From: Clonostachys chloroleuca
Taxonomy: Eukaryota; Ascomycota; Sordariomycetes; Hypocreales; Bionectriaceae
Length of the DNA stretch: 64,000 nucleotides
NCBI GenBank assembly: GCA_037952775.1
Contig: JBANAY010000003.1
Span: forward strand, 62,001 to 126,000
Reading direction: 5' to 3'
The notes under the pieces were generated by a model. The model saw only the letters and a program-made list of their open reading frames with translations, did no database searches and was not told where the DNA came from. Position numbers and translations under genes: made by a program. Shown here piece by piece: positions 33,136 to 45,087 of this stretch. The first letter of the stretch is position 1, and each line of letters opens with the position of its first letter.

Positions 33136-34908
33136 ATGCAGGGCTAACCAGAGGGCATGCGATTTGCGGGACTGCGGGCCACCAGGACTGCCACCTGGAA
33201 GCATTTTCTTGGTGTGCTCTTTCGTTGGCTTCTAACCCTGCTGCTTAGCATAGCTATTTAGAAAGTGCTCTAGTTTTACTCAATTGACCTGGTCATCATA
33301 GCAAGCGAAGCGAAACACGAGTTTAACGCCTAGATCACAGGCCTTAACATTGCCTTAGGCCTTTCACTTGCGAGTAACCTGAACAAATTGGCCAAAGACA
33401 TACGATGGTGGATACTGTCTCGAAGGTATCGATCTCGACGCAAGGTACCGCCCGACGTTGGTCCCGAAGAATTGTCGCTGGGTTATGTTTCCACTTAGGT
33501 CGAGGCCATCCTCCAGGTAGATAACGTCTTGGCCGTCTTGCGGCTGGCTCTCACAACTCCTCGGATAACAGTTCATGCAGTGGCCACTCTCTGGGTCACG
33601 CTGCTCCTCATAAGTATCTCGTGTCACTGGCGCATGCCGTCACTCACAGTACACAGGCAGTTCAAGTTGCTCTCGCCATTATTGGATTATTTTACTCTAT
33701 CGACCCATCGGACAAACTGGCCTTGATCGTCTTCCCCGGTAACGTTTCGGTTGCCAATATGTCGGCAATCCAACCGTTCGGACACAACGCTGCCAGCAGT
33801 ACGTCGAGAAGTGATGTAGAATACACTTCGAACATGTACTTTCCTCCCCCCCTCTCCTCCTCGATGAATCTAATGCTTACTCCCCAGTTACGGTACCATG
33901 GGGCTTGCATACCCGGTCGAATTGCGCAACTCCGAGCCCGTGATAGGCGACCTGCGTCTGGATTCTGAACCCGTCATATTCTGCGACAGAGAGGGATGTG
34001 ATTTGGTCATGCTTGAGTTTTCGGTGCCGTCAAATCCTCAAGAGCAGCTCGCTGATTTTGCTTCTTGGCGACCCATGGCTGTGGCTACGAATCGCAAGAT
34101 CAGCATTGCCACTACATGCACGAGCTATGCCGTGACCAGGGGGGCGACGGGACGGCCACCGAGATTGAGTACAAGGGCGAGAATGACCAGGAACTCATCC
34201 GTTTCGCCGTTACACGTGTAGGGGCTTCACGCCAGACGAGTTTCATGACCGAGACGTCAGCTGAATACGGCTCAGGCTGCAAGACTGTGCATGTCCTTGA
34301 GACGTCGCCCGACAACCCCTAGTTCTATGCGTGCAACACTACCGTCAACCCAATGTCCAAGAGCACGTTGCCCGAACACACAGTCTCACAGAAAGTCCGT
34401 CTCTTGGCTGCCGGAGCAATTGCGCTTCGCGGACACTGGGCTAACTCGTCGGAAATCACCAACTCTTCCAGCACGCAATACCAAGCTTATCCACCCCAGT
34501 CATTCTTTGGGACCCCCTTGCTCGGCGATATCCAGGCCATGGCCCTCGTCATGTCACGCTGCGCCGCTGGTATGCTTGCCGTAGTCAAGGACAAGCCTTC
34601 CTGTTACTGTTACTGGATATCCACCAATTCAAGCTTCAGCTGTGACCGTCGACCATTGTGATTACATTTGGTTTATCTTAGCTACAATCGTCTGCCTCCA
34701 GCTGGTCATCAGTGTAGTCGTGGTATTTATGGCGACGCGCGTGGTCATTCCGCCCGACGGCGCCACGTCTATCGCCAAGGTGTTGCACCTTATGGTCCTC
34801 GACAAGGACCCGGGTAAGACTGAGTGGATCTACCGAAGTCGTAAGGTGTCTGAGACCAGGGTGTACGATTTGCATATTGATGGGCGCCTTCGTGTGTCGG
34901 AAGAGTAA
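33136..34908 (+). pseudogene. Multi-pass membrane protein, heavily disrupted
   Basis: Reading frames along the plus strand reassemble into one fungal hypothetical membrane protein: MRFAGLRATRTATWKHFLG with a first TM segment, SRRYRSRR, LRLALTTPRITVHAVATLW, VQVALAIIGLFYSIDPSD, a Cys-containing extracellular part (YACNTTVNPMSK), and a last TM YIWFILATIVCLQLVISVVV. In-frame TAG codons stand at 33259, 33271, 33331, 33496 and 34320, each one transition from CAG or TGG. An earlier TAA lies at 33145. Frame changes occur near 33610, in the G-run at about 34140, and near 34600. An intron is probable around 33800-33887. The product family is unknown to me. The gene is certainly not functional as read. 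Confidence 0.65.
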
Positions 34909-35514
34909 TTGTTACAATAGTTAACACTAGAACGCAAGGTACAACTTCTTGAAGCATAGTAGCATGTGAAACGAGGTGTTGATTCAACTCTCTGTCTTCG
35001 TATGATTCTCGCAGCACATAGGTTATCATATATTCCAGATAGCACTATGCTTAAACATGCCACTTTAAGTTATTTGATACTCGAGCCCCGAGTCCATAAT
35101 ATGATCATCCAACTTTAGGTCAAGCAGATTGTCTTTTCCATTTCTACAAAGGTATGCCCTTCTTATCGCTTCTACCTCTGGCTCTCCTTTAAATTGATTT
35201 GTCATTATGATAGCCTGCGTTTTAGGTAATGCTTGCTGTTTAATTTCTTGTAAGCAAGCGAGCAGAAAGGTTATGTCAAGGCTTTGTTAGCTTTTAATCA
35301 CTCGCAACCAACGAGAGGAGAAGGTCAGGCTTCATAAAATGCTACCTCTACTCAAACGCACTGACAAGACAGATAAATTTAATCTAAGGCAATTACTAGT
35401 AGCCATGCTTTATGTCACCATAATACACTGTGGAGATAGTATGAGGGCATTTCTTAGCGGTCACATATTGCACAAGTAAAACTCACCCCTTTCTATCACT
35501 GTGATACAACGGTT
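34909..35514. other. Intergenic, no gene seen
   Basis: About 600 bp of moderately AT-rich sequence without coding features separate the membrane pseudogene from the esterase-like relic. Confidence 0.4.
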
Positions 35515-36084
35515 CATGAAGATAGGCCCGCTGGAAGCCCGAACGCCCCAATTGTAGGGTATCGACATGGCCATCGCCTGAACCAGGGTCACGCATCCAT
35601 TCCAGATGCCAGAGATTTTCTCGGCGGCACCAATGGCCTTGAGGGATCGACCACTGCCACCGTAGACGTACCCGTAAGTCTCCTCGGGCGAGACATTGTA
35701 ATACTATGATGCAACTTGGCGAGAGACTTTTGCAGCAGCCGCATCAGCACGGTAGCCAATAAGCCCCGAGGCCTGGACAGTATAACCACCACTTTGAACA
35801 TTAAAGTAGATAGTGTTGTCGTCGGCGGTCGAGGTCTGGGATGGATACATGAGCTGAAAGAAGCGACTTCTCCATTGGGACTTGGGCGGGAGATAGATCG
35901 CAAAGTGTAAATCGGTATTGTTGAAATGCCCGACGATCCTTTTGTATGGAATAGGACTCGCCTCATCTGTCTCGCATTCGAAGGTAAGGTAGGGGTAGTC
36001 TGTATCAATGCGGTCTGCTGTCACAAATACAGCTGCACTTTCGTCGTCCGTCGTACAGCTAACACCCTGCTTATGAATCAACAT
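35515..36084 (-). pseudogene. Truncated alpha/beta-hydrolase-like (tannase/feruloyl-esterase-like) relic
   Basis: On the minus strand a frame starting near 36084 (GVSCTTDDESAAVFV, HFAIYLPPKSQW, YRADAAAAKVSRQVAS) meets a TAG at 35704-35706. It then continues in the same frame: YYNVSPEETYGYVYGGSGRSL, GIWNGCVTLVQAMAMSIP, NWGVRASSGPIFMNR. YVYGGSGRSL looks like the nucleophile elbow of an alpha/beta hydrolase. Similarity ends near 35515, so the C-terminal half is missing, as is a signal peptide. The single TAG is one transition from CAG or TGG. Family assignment is tentative. Confidence 0.5.
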
Positions 36085-36841
36085 GAGGCGCAGCGGACGC
36101 CGCTAAGCCTATGCAAAGCCAGGCAAGTCTAGTGAGAACAAATCAGACTGCCTTAATATATCAAGGCCAATACCTACAAAGGAATACAACACATTACAAA
36201 AGAAAGAGATTAGAAGGCGTTAGGACCGAGTGTGATTTGTAGTAGTCGAAGTACAAGGACATAAAGTGATGTGTGGAACTAAGTTTGACTCCTTTGCTGG
36301 CAAGACATGCATATTTTATGTCAGGGGCCGCTTCCATGAAGACATTTCTCTGTTCGTTAAAGAGGGTCCGAGACTACCGCGATACAGCATTATCCATAAT
36401 GCCGAAAATGACAATGAGTCGCTTGGGTTCCGCTTCCAGTAATGTCTTGATCGAAGAGTCTGGCTCTTGATCCCGTCGACCGGGATCATCGTCATACATC
36501 AGCATATTGATCCTCGACGGTACCTACACCTTGGAGCTCAGGCACCGTTTAGTCCCAACATTTTCGGGTTAAAAGTTGGACACGAATGCGAAAAAGAAAA
36601 ATTATTGGACGACTCAGCCGCTACACTAGATGGTGGTGCTTCGCTCACCACTTTGAGAACTTTCACACCAACCAGACAAGACGTATCGAGACATAAGACC
36701 GAATGGGCGATTTCGCTCTTCGCTTAGTGCCAACCCGAATGTAGCCACTTGGTGTACTGGCGTATGTCGATGAAGAGAACCATGGATGATTTGAGACGGG
36801 ACTAACGACACAATCCGTCGCAGCAAGCGGCGTTCGCTTCC
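36085..36841. other. Intergenic and 5' region of the RTA1-like gene
   Basis: No separate gene is evident. Just upstream of the RTA1-like ATG lies a possible 62-nt intron (about 36762-36823) with a GTATGT donor, an ACTAAC branch site and a CAG acceptor. A short first coding exon may therefore exist before 36762. Confidence 0.35.
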
Positions 36842-37667
36842 ATGGCTCTCTTCGGAATCATCGCGGTTTTACATCTTGCGGCAATGGTTCCCTACCGATG
36901 TTTCTTCCCCATGCCACTCATCATTGGTTGTGGCAGTAAGTTTGCAGCGTCATTTGTGCTGATCCTGATATACTGACAAGTATTTCATAGTAGAAGCGGC
37001 TGGTTACTATTTCCGGTCTCAATTACAAGACGACGTGAGACCAACGCTTCCCTTTATTATCCAGAACCTGCTTGTTTTGGCTGCTCCTCCATTTCTTGCT
37101 GCTAGTATCTTCATGTCGCCGCGCCGTATAGCACGAGCATTAGACAGCGGAGACCTCGTAGCCACGTGCAAGCTCGCTTCAAAGGTCTTCGTCGTTGTCG
37201 ATGTGACCTGCTTTGTGACTCGGGTGGTGGGCGCAATCATGTCTGGTAGCGAGAATCCCGATGAAGCGCAAAGTGGGAAGACCACCATCGTTGAAGGGCT
37301 TATCGTTCAAGCAACCTCGTTCAGCATCTTCGCTATCTGGGCAGGCAGTTCACAGTGGCGGCTCCGATCTGTCGTCTGTGACGGATCGAGGCTCGGACAA
37401 TTACACTGGAGGCAAATCATCAATGCCCTGTATGCCATTAGTCTGCTATTCATCCTGTGCAGTATCGCGGGCATAATAGAATATCACCAAGGCTCAGATG
37501 GTGAGATGTTGTCCAAGGAGGTGTATCTGTATATTCTTGACGGTACCGTTATGCTTGTCATCTCTATTCTTTTCTTGGTCTTTCATCCCAGCAGCTTGAA
37601 AGTCAAAGCTCAAAAGCTGTTAGCGAAGGGTGATGGATATATGGATGAAGAGATTCAGCTGCGGTAA
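36842..37667 (+). CDS. RTA1-like seven-transmembrane protein
   Basis: With a 55-nt intron removed (donor after IIGCG, resuming IEAAGYYFRSQ) the gene encodes 256 aa with about seven hydrophobic segments: MALFGIIAVLHLAAMVPY, PMPLIIGCG..., TLPFIIQNLLVLAAPPFLAAS, VVVDVTCFVTRVVGAIM, VEGLIVQATSFSIFAIW, NALYAISLLFILCSIAG and LDGTVMLVISILFLVFHP. PTLPFIIQNLLVLAAPPFLAASI is the RTA1 signature region. Members are fungal membrane proteins linked to lipid translocation and resistance to toxic compounds such as 7-aminocholesterol. The N-terminus may extend into an upstream exon; the given ATG is the minimal start. Confidence 0.75.
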
Positions 37668-39619
37668 CACATTCCTCAATAATTACCACGGGAGGCCAGG
37701 TGAATAAAGCAGCTGTAGCCCCGCAACCAAGCGAGGGCATCCAAATACATGGTCTAGATGGATGTAAAATCATAGTACGGGTGGAGTAGACATGGAGAAG
37801 AACAGAGAATAAAGTGCAATACGTACAATACCAGCGAGAGATTTTGATAACACTGGACAGGCATATATATATAGTATTACATAGACACGAAGAAAGAGTC
37901 TTCATGGTGTCGGGTGCAGGTTCCAACAGAGCATATCTCGTGACAGGTAGGAGTGTAGCTAAGACATAACAAGATGAAAGTGTAACTCTATATAGTAAGT
38001 GCGCGACAATCCTATCCGGACTGGTGCTTGAGTATATAGACTGGAAAAGCTCACGGCAGCCAATCTGTATTTCCAAGGAGCAGAAGTAAGACCTCGTATT
38101 GGATGATATGATGAGGAATCGATTAAGGAAGCTCTTATAGTAATGCCTGCAACGACAATCACTGGCACAACTATTTGCTTAAGTACGACTGATCTCTGAT
38201 GTATCAATGTTAATACTAACAAATGCACTGATTGAGTCCCTAGCCAGAGCTACTATCCTATAGCTTGGAAGCAATGCTAGCTACAAACCATGTGATTGTC
38301 TATTGTTAGTAGCCTGAGCAGGATAGAGAATTCTATAACAGAGTACCCTAGCAGCCCAGAGAAGACACCAGATGCGATAACACTTACTCGGCTTGTTATA
38401 CCGTGTTTTAACTATATCTATATCTACTTAAACTTGAGACGTATATTAATTACCACCTAGGACACCACGATCTGCCTTACCTCACTATCAGTTCTATTTA
38501 AAGAGATATCTAAGAAACTGACAATGTGTCCATTCCCATAGAACAAGAGCCGCATTGCCTGGTTGTAAATGAAGAACGATGGTACAAACGGTATGGAGTT
38601 TGCGAAAATACTTATATATAGCACGTAGAAAGCGTGATAATATTGATTTTATGGTGTATGAAATTTACAAGACCCGAAATACGAAATTTGATCGAACGTA
38701 TTTATAAGACATAAACATTTCCAATTGATTGTTCACTGTTTTGCCACGTGCACACACTTCAACATTCTGAAAGAAGTTCGAATAAGGATTATTATATCTA
38801 GACTAGCTCAATAGACCGTCAGATGATTATTTTGACTTAATGTGTGTGCTGGTCTTGTAGATGCGACAATATATAGCGTGTATAGGGTAAGTCGGCAAAA
38901 GAAGGCGATCAGTAGTGGTGCTACTAAAATTTCATTTCATCTTCCAGTTCAAGCAAGTAACTCCCCCAAATGGCTTTTGCTTCCTATGGTGGCCCAAAAA
39001 ACAAAGAAGAACTCTCTAGGATCGATTTTCAGTCCTCAAAATTATGAATTATTGGTTTATAAGGGACAGTCAAGAGGAGGCGCGCCAAGTTCCTGCTACT
39101 CCATTATAGTTATATCTTAAGACCTTGTACGGTAGGTGTGAATACTATCTCCTCCATAAGTCTAACGCTTAGTCGAAGCTTGAACTGTTGCAAGCTTCCA
39201 TACTTTCTTGGTTCATTGTTTTGCCATTTACAGAAACATACCACCTGGTCAAATACGGTTTCTCCGTCTACCCTCTAGGAACCTTAAGCTGAAGAAAAAC
39301 ACTTGAGATTTACAATATCACAATGCTGAGTTGGCAGATGATTTAGCTTTCAGTGAAGGCTGATGTACCATCAGGCCTTGTTGAGCCTCATCCACCCCGA
39401 CAACAACCAATCCAAGCGCTACACGACTGATTGCTCAGCACGATTTCAAATGGGATCTTTTGGAGCATCACTCCTCTATGAATATTGAAAAAGCTCTCTT
39501 CATTTGGGAACTGTTTCCTGCCGCGATTGCGTCAATTTCAAACATCCAAACCAAGACATGATCTTATCCAAGGGGAGCATTCTTTTATAAAGTTTCAAAG
39601 TTTGTAAAGTCTGTATTAT
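37668..39619. other. AT-rich intergenic region
   Basis: Nearly 2 kb with TA-rich words (around 37860, 38400, 38620) and no recognisable coding sequence on either strand. A frame at 38842-39120 has no family feature. Confidence 0.4.
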
Positions 39620-41986
39620 CTAGAATATCATTTTTATGCATGCCCATATATTCAACCCTGTAAGAGATAAGCTTGCAAGCATAATCCTAGCACTAGAGCC
39701 TGTAGCAGCTTGACGCGCAATTTCAATACCCAACAAGGCAACAAATGTTTTCAAGTATGCTTCCTGAATTCTCAAGACAGCATCTCGACTAAGTCCAAAT
39801 AGTTCAAGGTTATCTGTCAACGATCCGAACGGAATACTGCCAATCGTTTCTCCAAGGTAGACGCGGAGTAAGGCACGCCTGTACTCTTTTTGCTCAGCAG
39901 CTGTACAGTTTTGAAGAACCCAGTAATCGCTGGTGGATAATCCACCAAAAGGCTGGAATTTTGTCCTGTGCTCATAGTTGGTTGCTAAAGGGCGACATCT
40001 TAGACGTGATATGAAACTCCAGCGCCAATCTGCAGAGCCTGTAGGGATGTGGACGCTGTGTACAGACATCATAGAGGCAAACTGCTTAGGATTAGAACAC
40101 CACACCATTCGGGTTCGCTCATCGTCAAGTAGCTCCGACTCCATTGCAGCGGATGGTGAGCTGTAGTGGAAGAAGCGCAAATAAAACGCTGGACTAATAA
40201 CCTGGAAGGTGATCTCCGAACAGATCTTACTGGATCCAGAGAGGTTGGTCGACTGCGGTAAAGCTTCTGGAATCAACACAGCATACTTTGACCGTAAAAC
40301 CCTAACCCTTGGCGAATGTTCACCAGGCGTAATATATTTCACTTGGTTGACATGTGACTGGCTTTCAACTGCTGCTTGGAGTATCTTGGAAAAATACCGC
40401 TCTAGAGTCCTAAAGCAAGGTAAGTCTCGATCCGAAGCTTTGATGTTGAAAACACATACATTTCTACCGTCCTTGCAGGCTTGGCGGTCACTGTCTTAAT
40501 TGGTTCTTCCCTTGTCTGCACCTTGATCTTCCTTCTTTGAGTGAGATAGATCTTGGCCGCTTGTCCAAGAATTCTGCATGTGACGACTGTGGCCATGGGA
40601 ACCCACCACCATTTCCACATGAAGGCGAGAGAAGACCAAGTGCTTGCTGTGGGTATATCTAGAGAAGGCGAATGAGGCTTCACACTAGCTGTCATAAGCG
40701 TCTTATTCCCCTTTTTCAAAGTGATTAAAATGTTGACGCGACCATCCGTGCTTGCGCAGGGATCAGACGTATCGACGATGTAGCTGGTGTCGGACCCCAG
40801 AGGCATGAAGGGTGAGACTTGCAGGTCCTTGACAAACTTGCCTTGGAAGCAGTAAGAGCTGCCCTTTGCTTGCCTTTGCAGGGAGTTCCTCACGAACCAT
40901 AGCCTGCGCTCGCCATATGAGGTGTCAAGCTGCAGAATCAGAGCCGTAAGTTCCTTGTCAGAGCTGTAAAGATACCAGAAAGCTAGAGGATTATTGTTGT
41001 TGTTATGGTCGTTCATGCAAGGTGAAGTAAGGAGGTAGGCATAAGCCCACTCGCTTGGGTCTTCATTCTATAAAATATCCATCTTAGTGGAAATTCTTTT
41101 TCTCACCTGGCAATAATTAGAGAGGTTGCGACTGACCTGTGCACGAAGACATTCTTCTAGCTTATGGGACAAGGTTAAATCTTTGCCGCCCCTGATCGCC
41201 TGATCTTGAGGCCGAATGTTCCATAGGACCTTGTAGGATGGCCGGTCCATGGATATCATGGGCGAGTAAGTAGCATGGATGCCCACAGGAACACCAATGT
41301 AAAGGTAAGAATGACTGAAGTCGTCTTTGAACCCCCCGGCCATTCGTATGTGACGAAGTACAGAGGGGTACATTATTGGCCTTCCATGCAGGCGCTCGAG
41401 CTCAATCGGGGCTTCTTGCGTCCCATCATCAGATGAAGGAGCTTGCTTGGCCAGACGGCGTCCGCCAAGCCCAGACCCAGTGGGGGCACGAGAGGCCTCT
41501 CGAGATGCCTCGATTTCTCTCAGATTTTGGGAGATATCCCAATACTCAGCCTTAGTTTGGCAGAAAGCGAGGAAAAGGAAGGCGGTTAGAGTTGCTGCAC
41601 AGGTCAATAAATTGAGCCCCGCCCATCGTACCAGAACAATCTGTATTACCAACTCGGTAGACGATAGCGATATTCTCCTCTCCAGAACTTGTCTGAACAG
41701 GCAAGAGAAGGCCAAGGGAGAATAGAAGATGCTGGGAAATGCCATTTTGTTAAGAAAGCCCAGTGTAGCATAGGCAGAATTTACCAATGTGCCAATGGAG
41801 AATGCTCGAGTCTTGCGATTAATATCAGCTATGCCATTGGAGATAACATGACAGCGCCGAAAGCTCAGCTTCGGGATGGACCGCTTTGAGCGACACCTGT
41901 TCGGTATCAATAAGTGCCGTAGGTGGGGACGTCTCATGGATCGTTTGGAAGTAAGGCAAGGCTAGCCCAATTAGCAAATGCCTCAT
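39620..41986 (-). CDS. DUF1365 domain membrane protein
   Basis: Spliced minus-strand exons match the fungal DUF1365 family. After N-terminal hydrophobic segments (IQIVLVRWAGLNLLTC AATLTAFLFLAF region, about 41560-41660) come PSVLRHIRMAGGF and DDFSHSYLYIGVPVG, the join SNYCQ + NEDPSEWAYAYLLTSP, then NPLAFWYLYSSDKELTALIL and TVEMTLERYFSKILQAAVESQ. The C-terminal TM is LASLSLTGLNIWACIKM. Introns lie near 40350-40397 and 41028-41066. The latter is only 39 nt, unusually short. The start is uncertain: ATG 41986 with an intron of about 85 nt ending before TRAFSIGTLVNSAY is one option, ATG 41937 another. Function of DUF1365 proteins is unknown; bacterial relatives sit beside fatty-acid-modifying genes. 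Confidence 0.7.
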
Positions 41987-43137
41987 ACCGCGATTACCGT
42001 CTTGGGATACTGTAGGATCTAGCAAGGACAAAAGGGCTAGTTACTCCGGTTCAGATCCACAGCAGAGGGGAAAGGTACGTTCATGCGGGAGTGCAGATCC
42101 CCTGTGCACGATGAAGAGCCATGCAACCTGAATCGGCATTTCTCCCTAAAGGGCTCCGGATAGCAGGGGCGCAACTACCGATAGGGCCTGCCTACGATCA
42201 CATCCATGGCAGCATCCTGGCTGATGTAAGGATCGCGATCCTTCAGGGGGGGGGGGCATTCGATTTGAGTCAGCAATTGCATGTGATGATGGTAGAAAGC
42301 CAAACGTACTAGTTGAGAGCGGTACCTTGATGGTAGCATGCAAAGAGCGGGCACCAGGCAGATATAGGATCCCCAGCCAATAAATTCATGTCCAATTACT
42401 GGGCAAACCTTGAGGTTCCTATAAACCCCTCCCTCATTCCCCTAGACATCAATGCAATTGTTCTACGTTGTCACGATCTGAAGACATCTAGTTCTCAGCC
42501 CACGCATTTTCATTCACCACTCGCAATGACATCCGCGATGCCGCTTCGAATCTATATCTAAAAAGGTTGTAGGACCTTCCTAGTGTTGCATGATAACAGA
42601 GGCACTAAGTTGAGGCAGCATTAGTGGCCCCTCTCCCAATCCTTAGGCCGTAGGACAGGGTTACAACGGGCCAATGTTGTGAACAGTCCTCTCAAGTAAC
42701 CGAAAGCATAAGCACACGCCATTTCCTAGCCATTTCCTAACTGGCAAAGCTAAACACACTAGCCCCTGCCTATCAAAATTCATACCGTCGACTCGTGACT
42801 GGTTAGTCGCGGGATTTTGGCACGTTCCATACTATTTTATTGTTTCATGGGCAGCAACCCCACCTACTGGGGGCGGACAAGGTTGACCTTCCTACTGCAG
42901 ATGTCGTGGAAGTAGTAATATCACTGTTCAAGTATAGGCATTACTATTTCTGTAGATCAGCGGGCTGGAGGTTTGCCCTAATGCATCTCGGGGTCGTGTA
43001 TACCAAGAATCCTTTGTGCTCCATCTGTCCAATTTCGATCTTGTGATGGCCTTCGTATGATTTATGAGGGCTCTGGCCGTTGCCTTTCTCTTGAATTCGA
43101 TATCCTGAGCCCATTCTCTTAACTTGATTCAGACACG
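41987..43137. other. Divergent intergenic region with an 11-base G run
   Basis: The 1.15 kb separates the DUF1365 gene from the second monooxygenase gene. It contains an uninterrupted run of 11 G at about 42246-42256 and no credible gene. Confidence 0.45.
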
Positions 43138-45087
43138 ATGGACGAAATTAAGCCCAGGTTTTATAATGACGTTGTCATTATCGGGGCCGGCCTGTCTGGC
43201 ATCAATTTGGCATGCCAGCTACAGCGGAAGCTGGGTGTTTCTGACTATGTCATCTATGATCGTGCCCAAGAGCTGGGAGGCGCATGGGCGGCAAACAAGT
43301 GTAAGTTTCCCCAAATTGTGCTCGGCTATAATAACCAACTCAACGTATTACAGATCCAGGATGTGGAGTTGACATACCGGGTGCACTCTACTCTCTTTCC
43401 TGGTTCCCAAATCCTGCCTTTACCAAGATATTTCCATCACAGCCCGAGATCCTGGCATATGCCCATAGCGTGGCGCAAAGTCATAATGTTCCCAGACACA
43501 TTGTCTTCCAGAGAGAATGGACCGGGGCCATATGGAATGAGAAATCTTCTACCTGGCTTGTCAATCTACGTGATATAGTCACCGGGGACGAGTATATTCA
43601 CGAGGCTAAGATGCTTGTTTCTGCTGTTGGAGGCTATACAAACCCCAAGTTGCCTTCAATACCTGGCCTAGATTCTTTTCAAGGACCAGTGGTACATACC
43701 GCACGGTGGGATAAAGATTACGACCTGCGCGGACTCAATGTTGCTGTTATTGGCAATGGATGTGAGTCTTCTTAAACAGTCGAGGTCAGTCCACTGTTAG
43801 CTAATGCTTCCCAGGTTCTGCATCTCAGGTCGTCCCCGCCATTGTCGACAACGTCAAGTCCTTGATACAGTTCGTTCGGGTAAGATATTCATAGAGAGAG
43901 TGACACACCATCGCATTATGCTGACTAGATCATGCCTTTTAGAGTCCACAACATTATGTTCCAATGCCGTATAACTTTGAACTCGGATGGATTTTTAGAA
44001 CGCTATTCTCCTACATTCCAGCAGTGTTGATATTTATACGATGGACAATATTTTTCTTTCTCGAGACTGGGCTCCTTCAATTCTACAACAACAAAAAAGG
44101 ACAGCAGATGCGAGAGCAGTCAGCAGTGGCGAGCTCCAATTATATCAAGAAAACCGCCCCAAGTATGTGAAGAGCTGTGGTTCGTTCTCATAAAATCAGT
44201 AACTAAGAACCAATAGAGAAATATTGGCCAATGTTGATACCTGAATATAGTCTTGGATGCAGAGTATGTACGCATCTGGGCGTGGCATGATTTAATTTCG
44301 CTGACTTTGAGAGTAGCGCCGGATTCTGGATTGTCAATATCTCAAGGCCCTTCAAGATCCAAAGGTTCATCTGACGAGAGACTCAATTGTCTCTGTTGGA
44401 GAAAAGAGCGTGATTACTGCGTCTGGAGCTCAGCACGATGTAGACTTCCTTGTAAGAAAGGCTATGCCTTGCGGGCAGCGAATAGTTCTGACACGTTGGG
44501 CTAGATTCTGGCAACTGGATTCCAATTTTCACAATGGCAAGGCGATAAAATTATTGGCCGGCGTGGAGTGTCATTGCAGCAGCACTGGCAAGAAATGGGA
44601 GGCATTGAGGCTTACAAGACCATTGCTGTCAATGGATGTCCCAACTTTTTCTACATCCTAGGACCAAACTCGGGCAGCGGCCATACTTCGGTTCTCTTTG
44701 CTTCGGAGTGGTATGTGACCATGCTAAAGACTGAATCTATTGGAAAAGACAGCTGAATATTTCATCCACAGCACTGCAAACCTTGTGGTCAAGCTTGCCC
44801 GGCCGTTACTTCTTCGAAAAGCGGCTGCTGTTGAGGTTGCGAAGAATGCAGAGATTCGTTATTGTGATTCTGTTCAAATCGCCTTGAGGAAAACAGTATT
44901 AACAGACAGCTGTTCGAGCGTAAGCCGGCATTTCCAACTTCATCATATCGAACGTGTTAAAGGGCTAACATTCCAAAAGCAAGTTACTGATAAGACAGGG
45001 TGGAACTTTTTCAACTACCCCTTCAGCTCTCTTAGCATGTGGTTCGGCACGCACTTTCCCGATATGAACCATTGGATCTACCGATAA
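43138..45087 (+). CDS. FAD-dependent monooxygenase (Baeyer-Villiger/FMO type), eight introns
   Basis: Removing eight GT-AG introns (53, 53, 63, 54, 53, 53, 61 and 60 nt) leaves exactly 500 codons, 499 aa. Motifs in order: FAD site VVIIGAGLSGINLACQL, ELGGAWAANKYPGCGVDIPG, SLSWFPNP, the Baeyer-Villiger fingerprint FQGPVVHTARWD, NADPH site VIGNGCSASQ, LILATGFQFSQW, GPNSGSGHTSVL, and the C-terminal TGWNFFNYPFSSLSMW ending HWIYR. This architecture is that of fungal flavin monooxygenases oxidising ketones or heteroatoms, often in secondary metabolism. It belongs to a different subgroup from the enzyme at 13007-14884. All junctions are in frame, so the gene appears intact. No other biosynthetic gene adjoins it. 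Confidence 0.9.

Noticed and set aside
44740..45087. Separate small gene after the second monooxygenase
   Set aside because: It joins in frame to the upstream exons through GT-AG introns and is the C-terminus of the monooxygenase.
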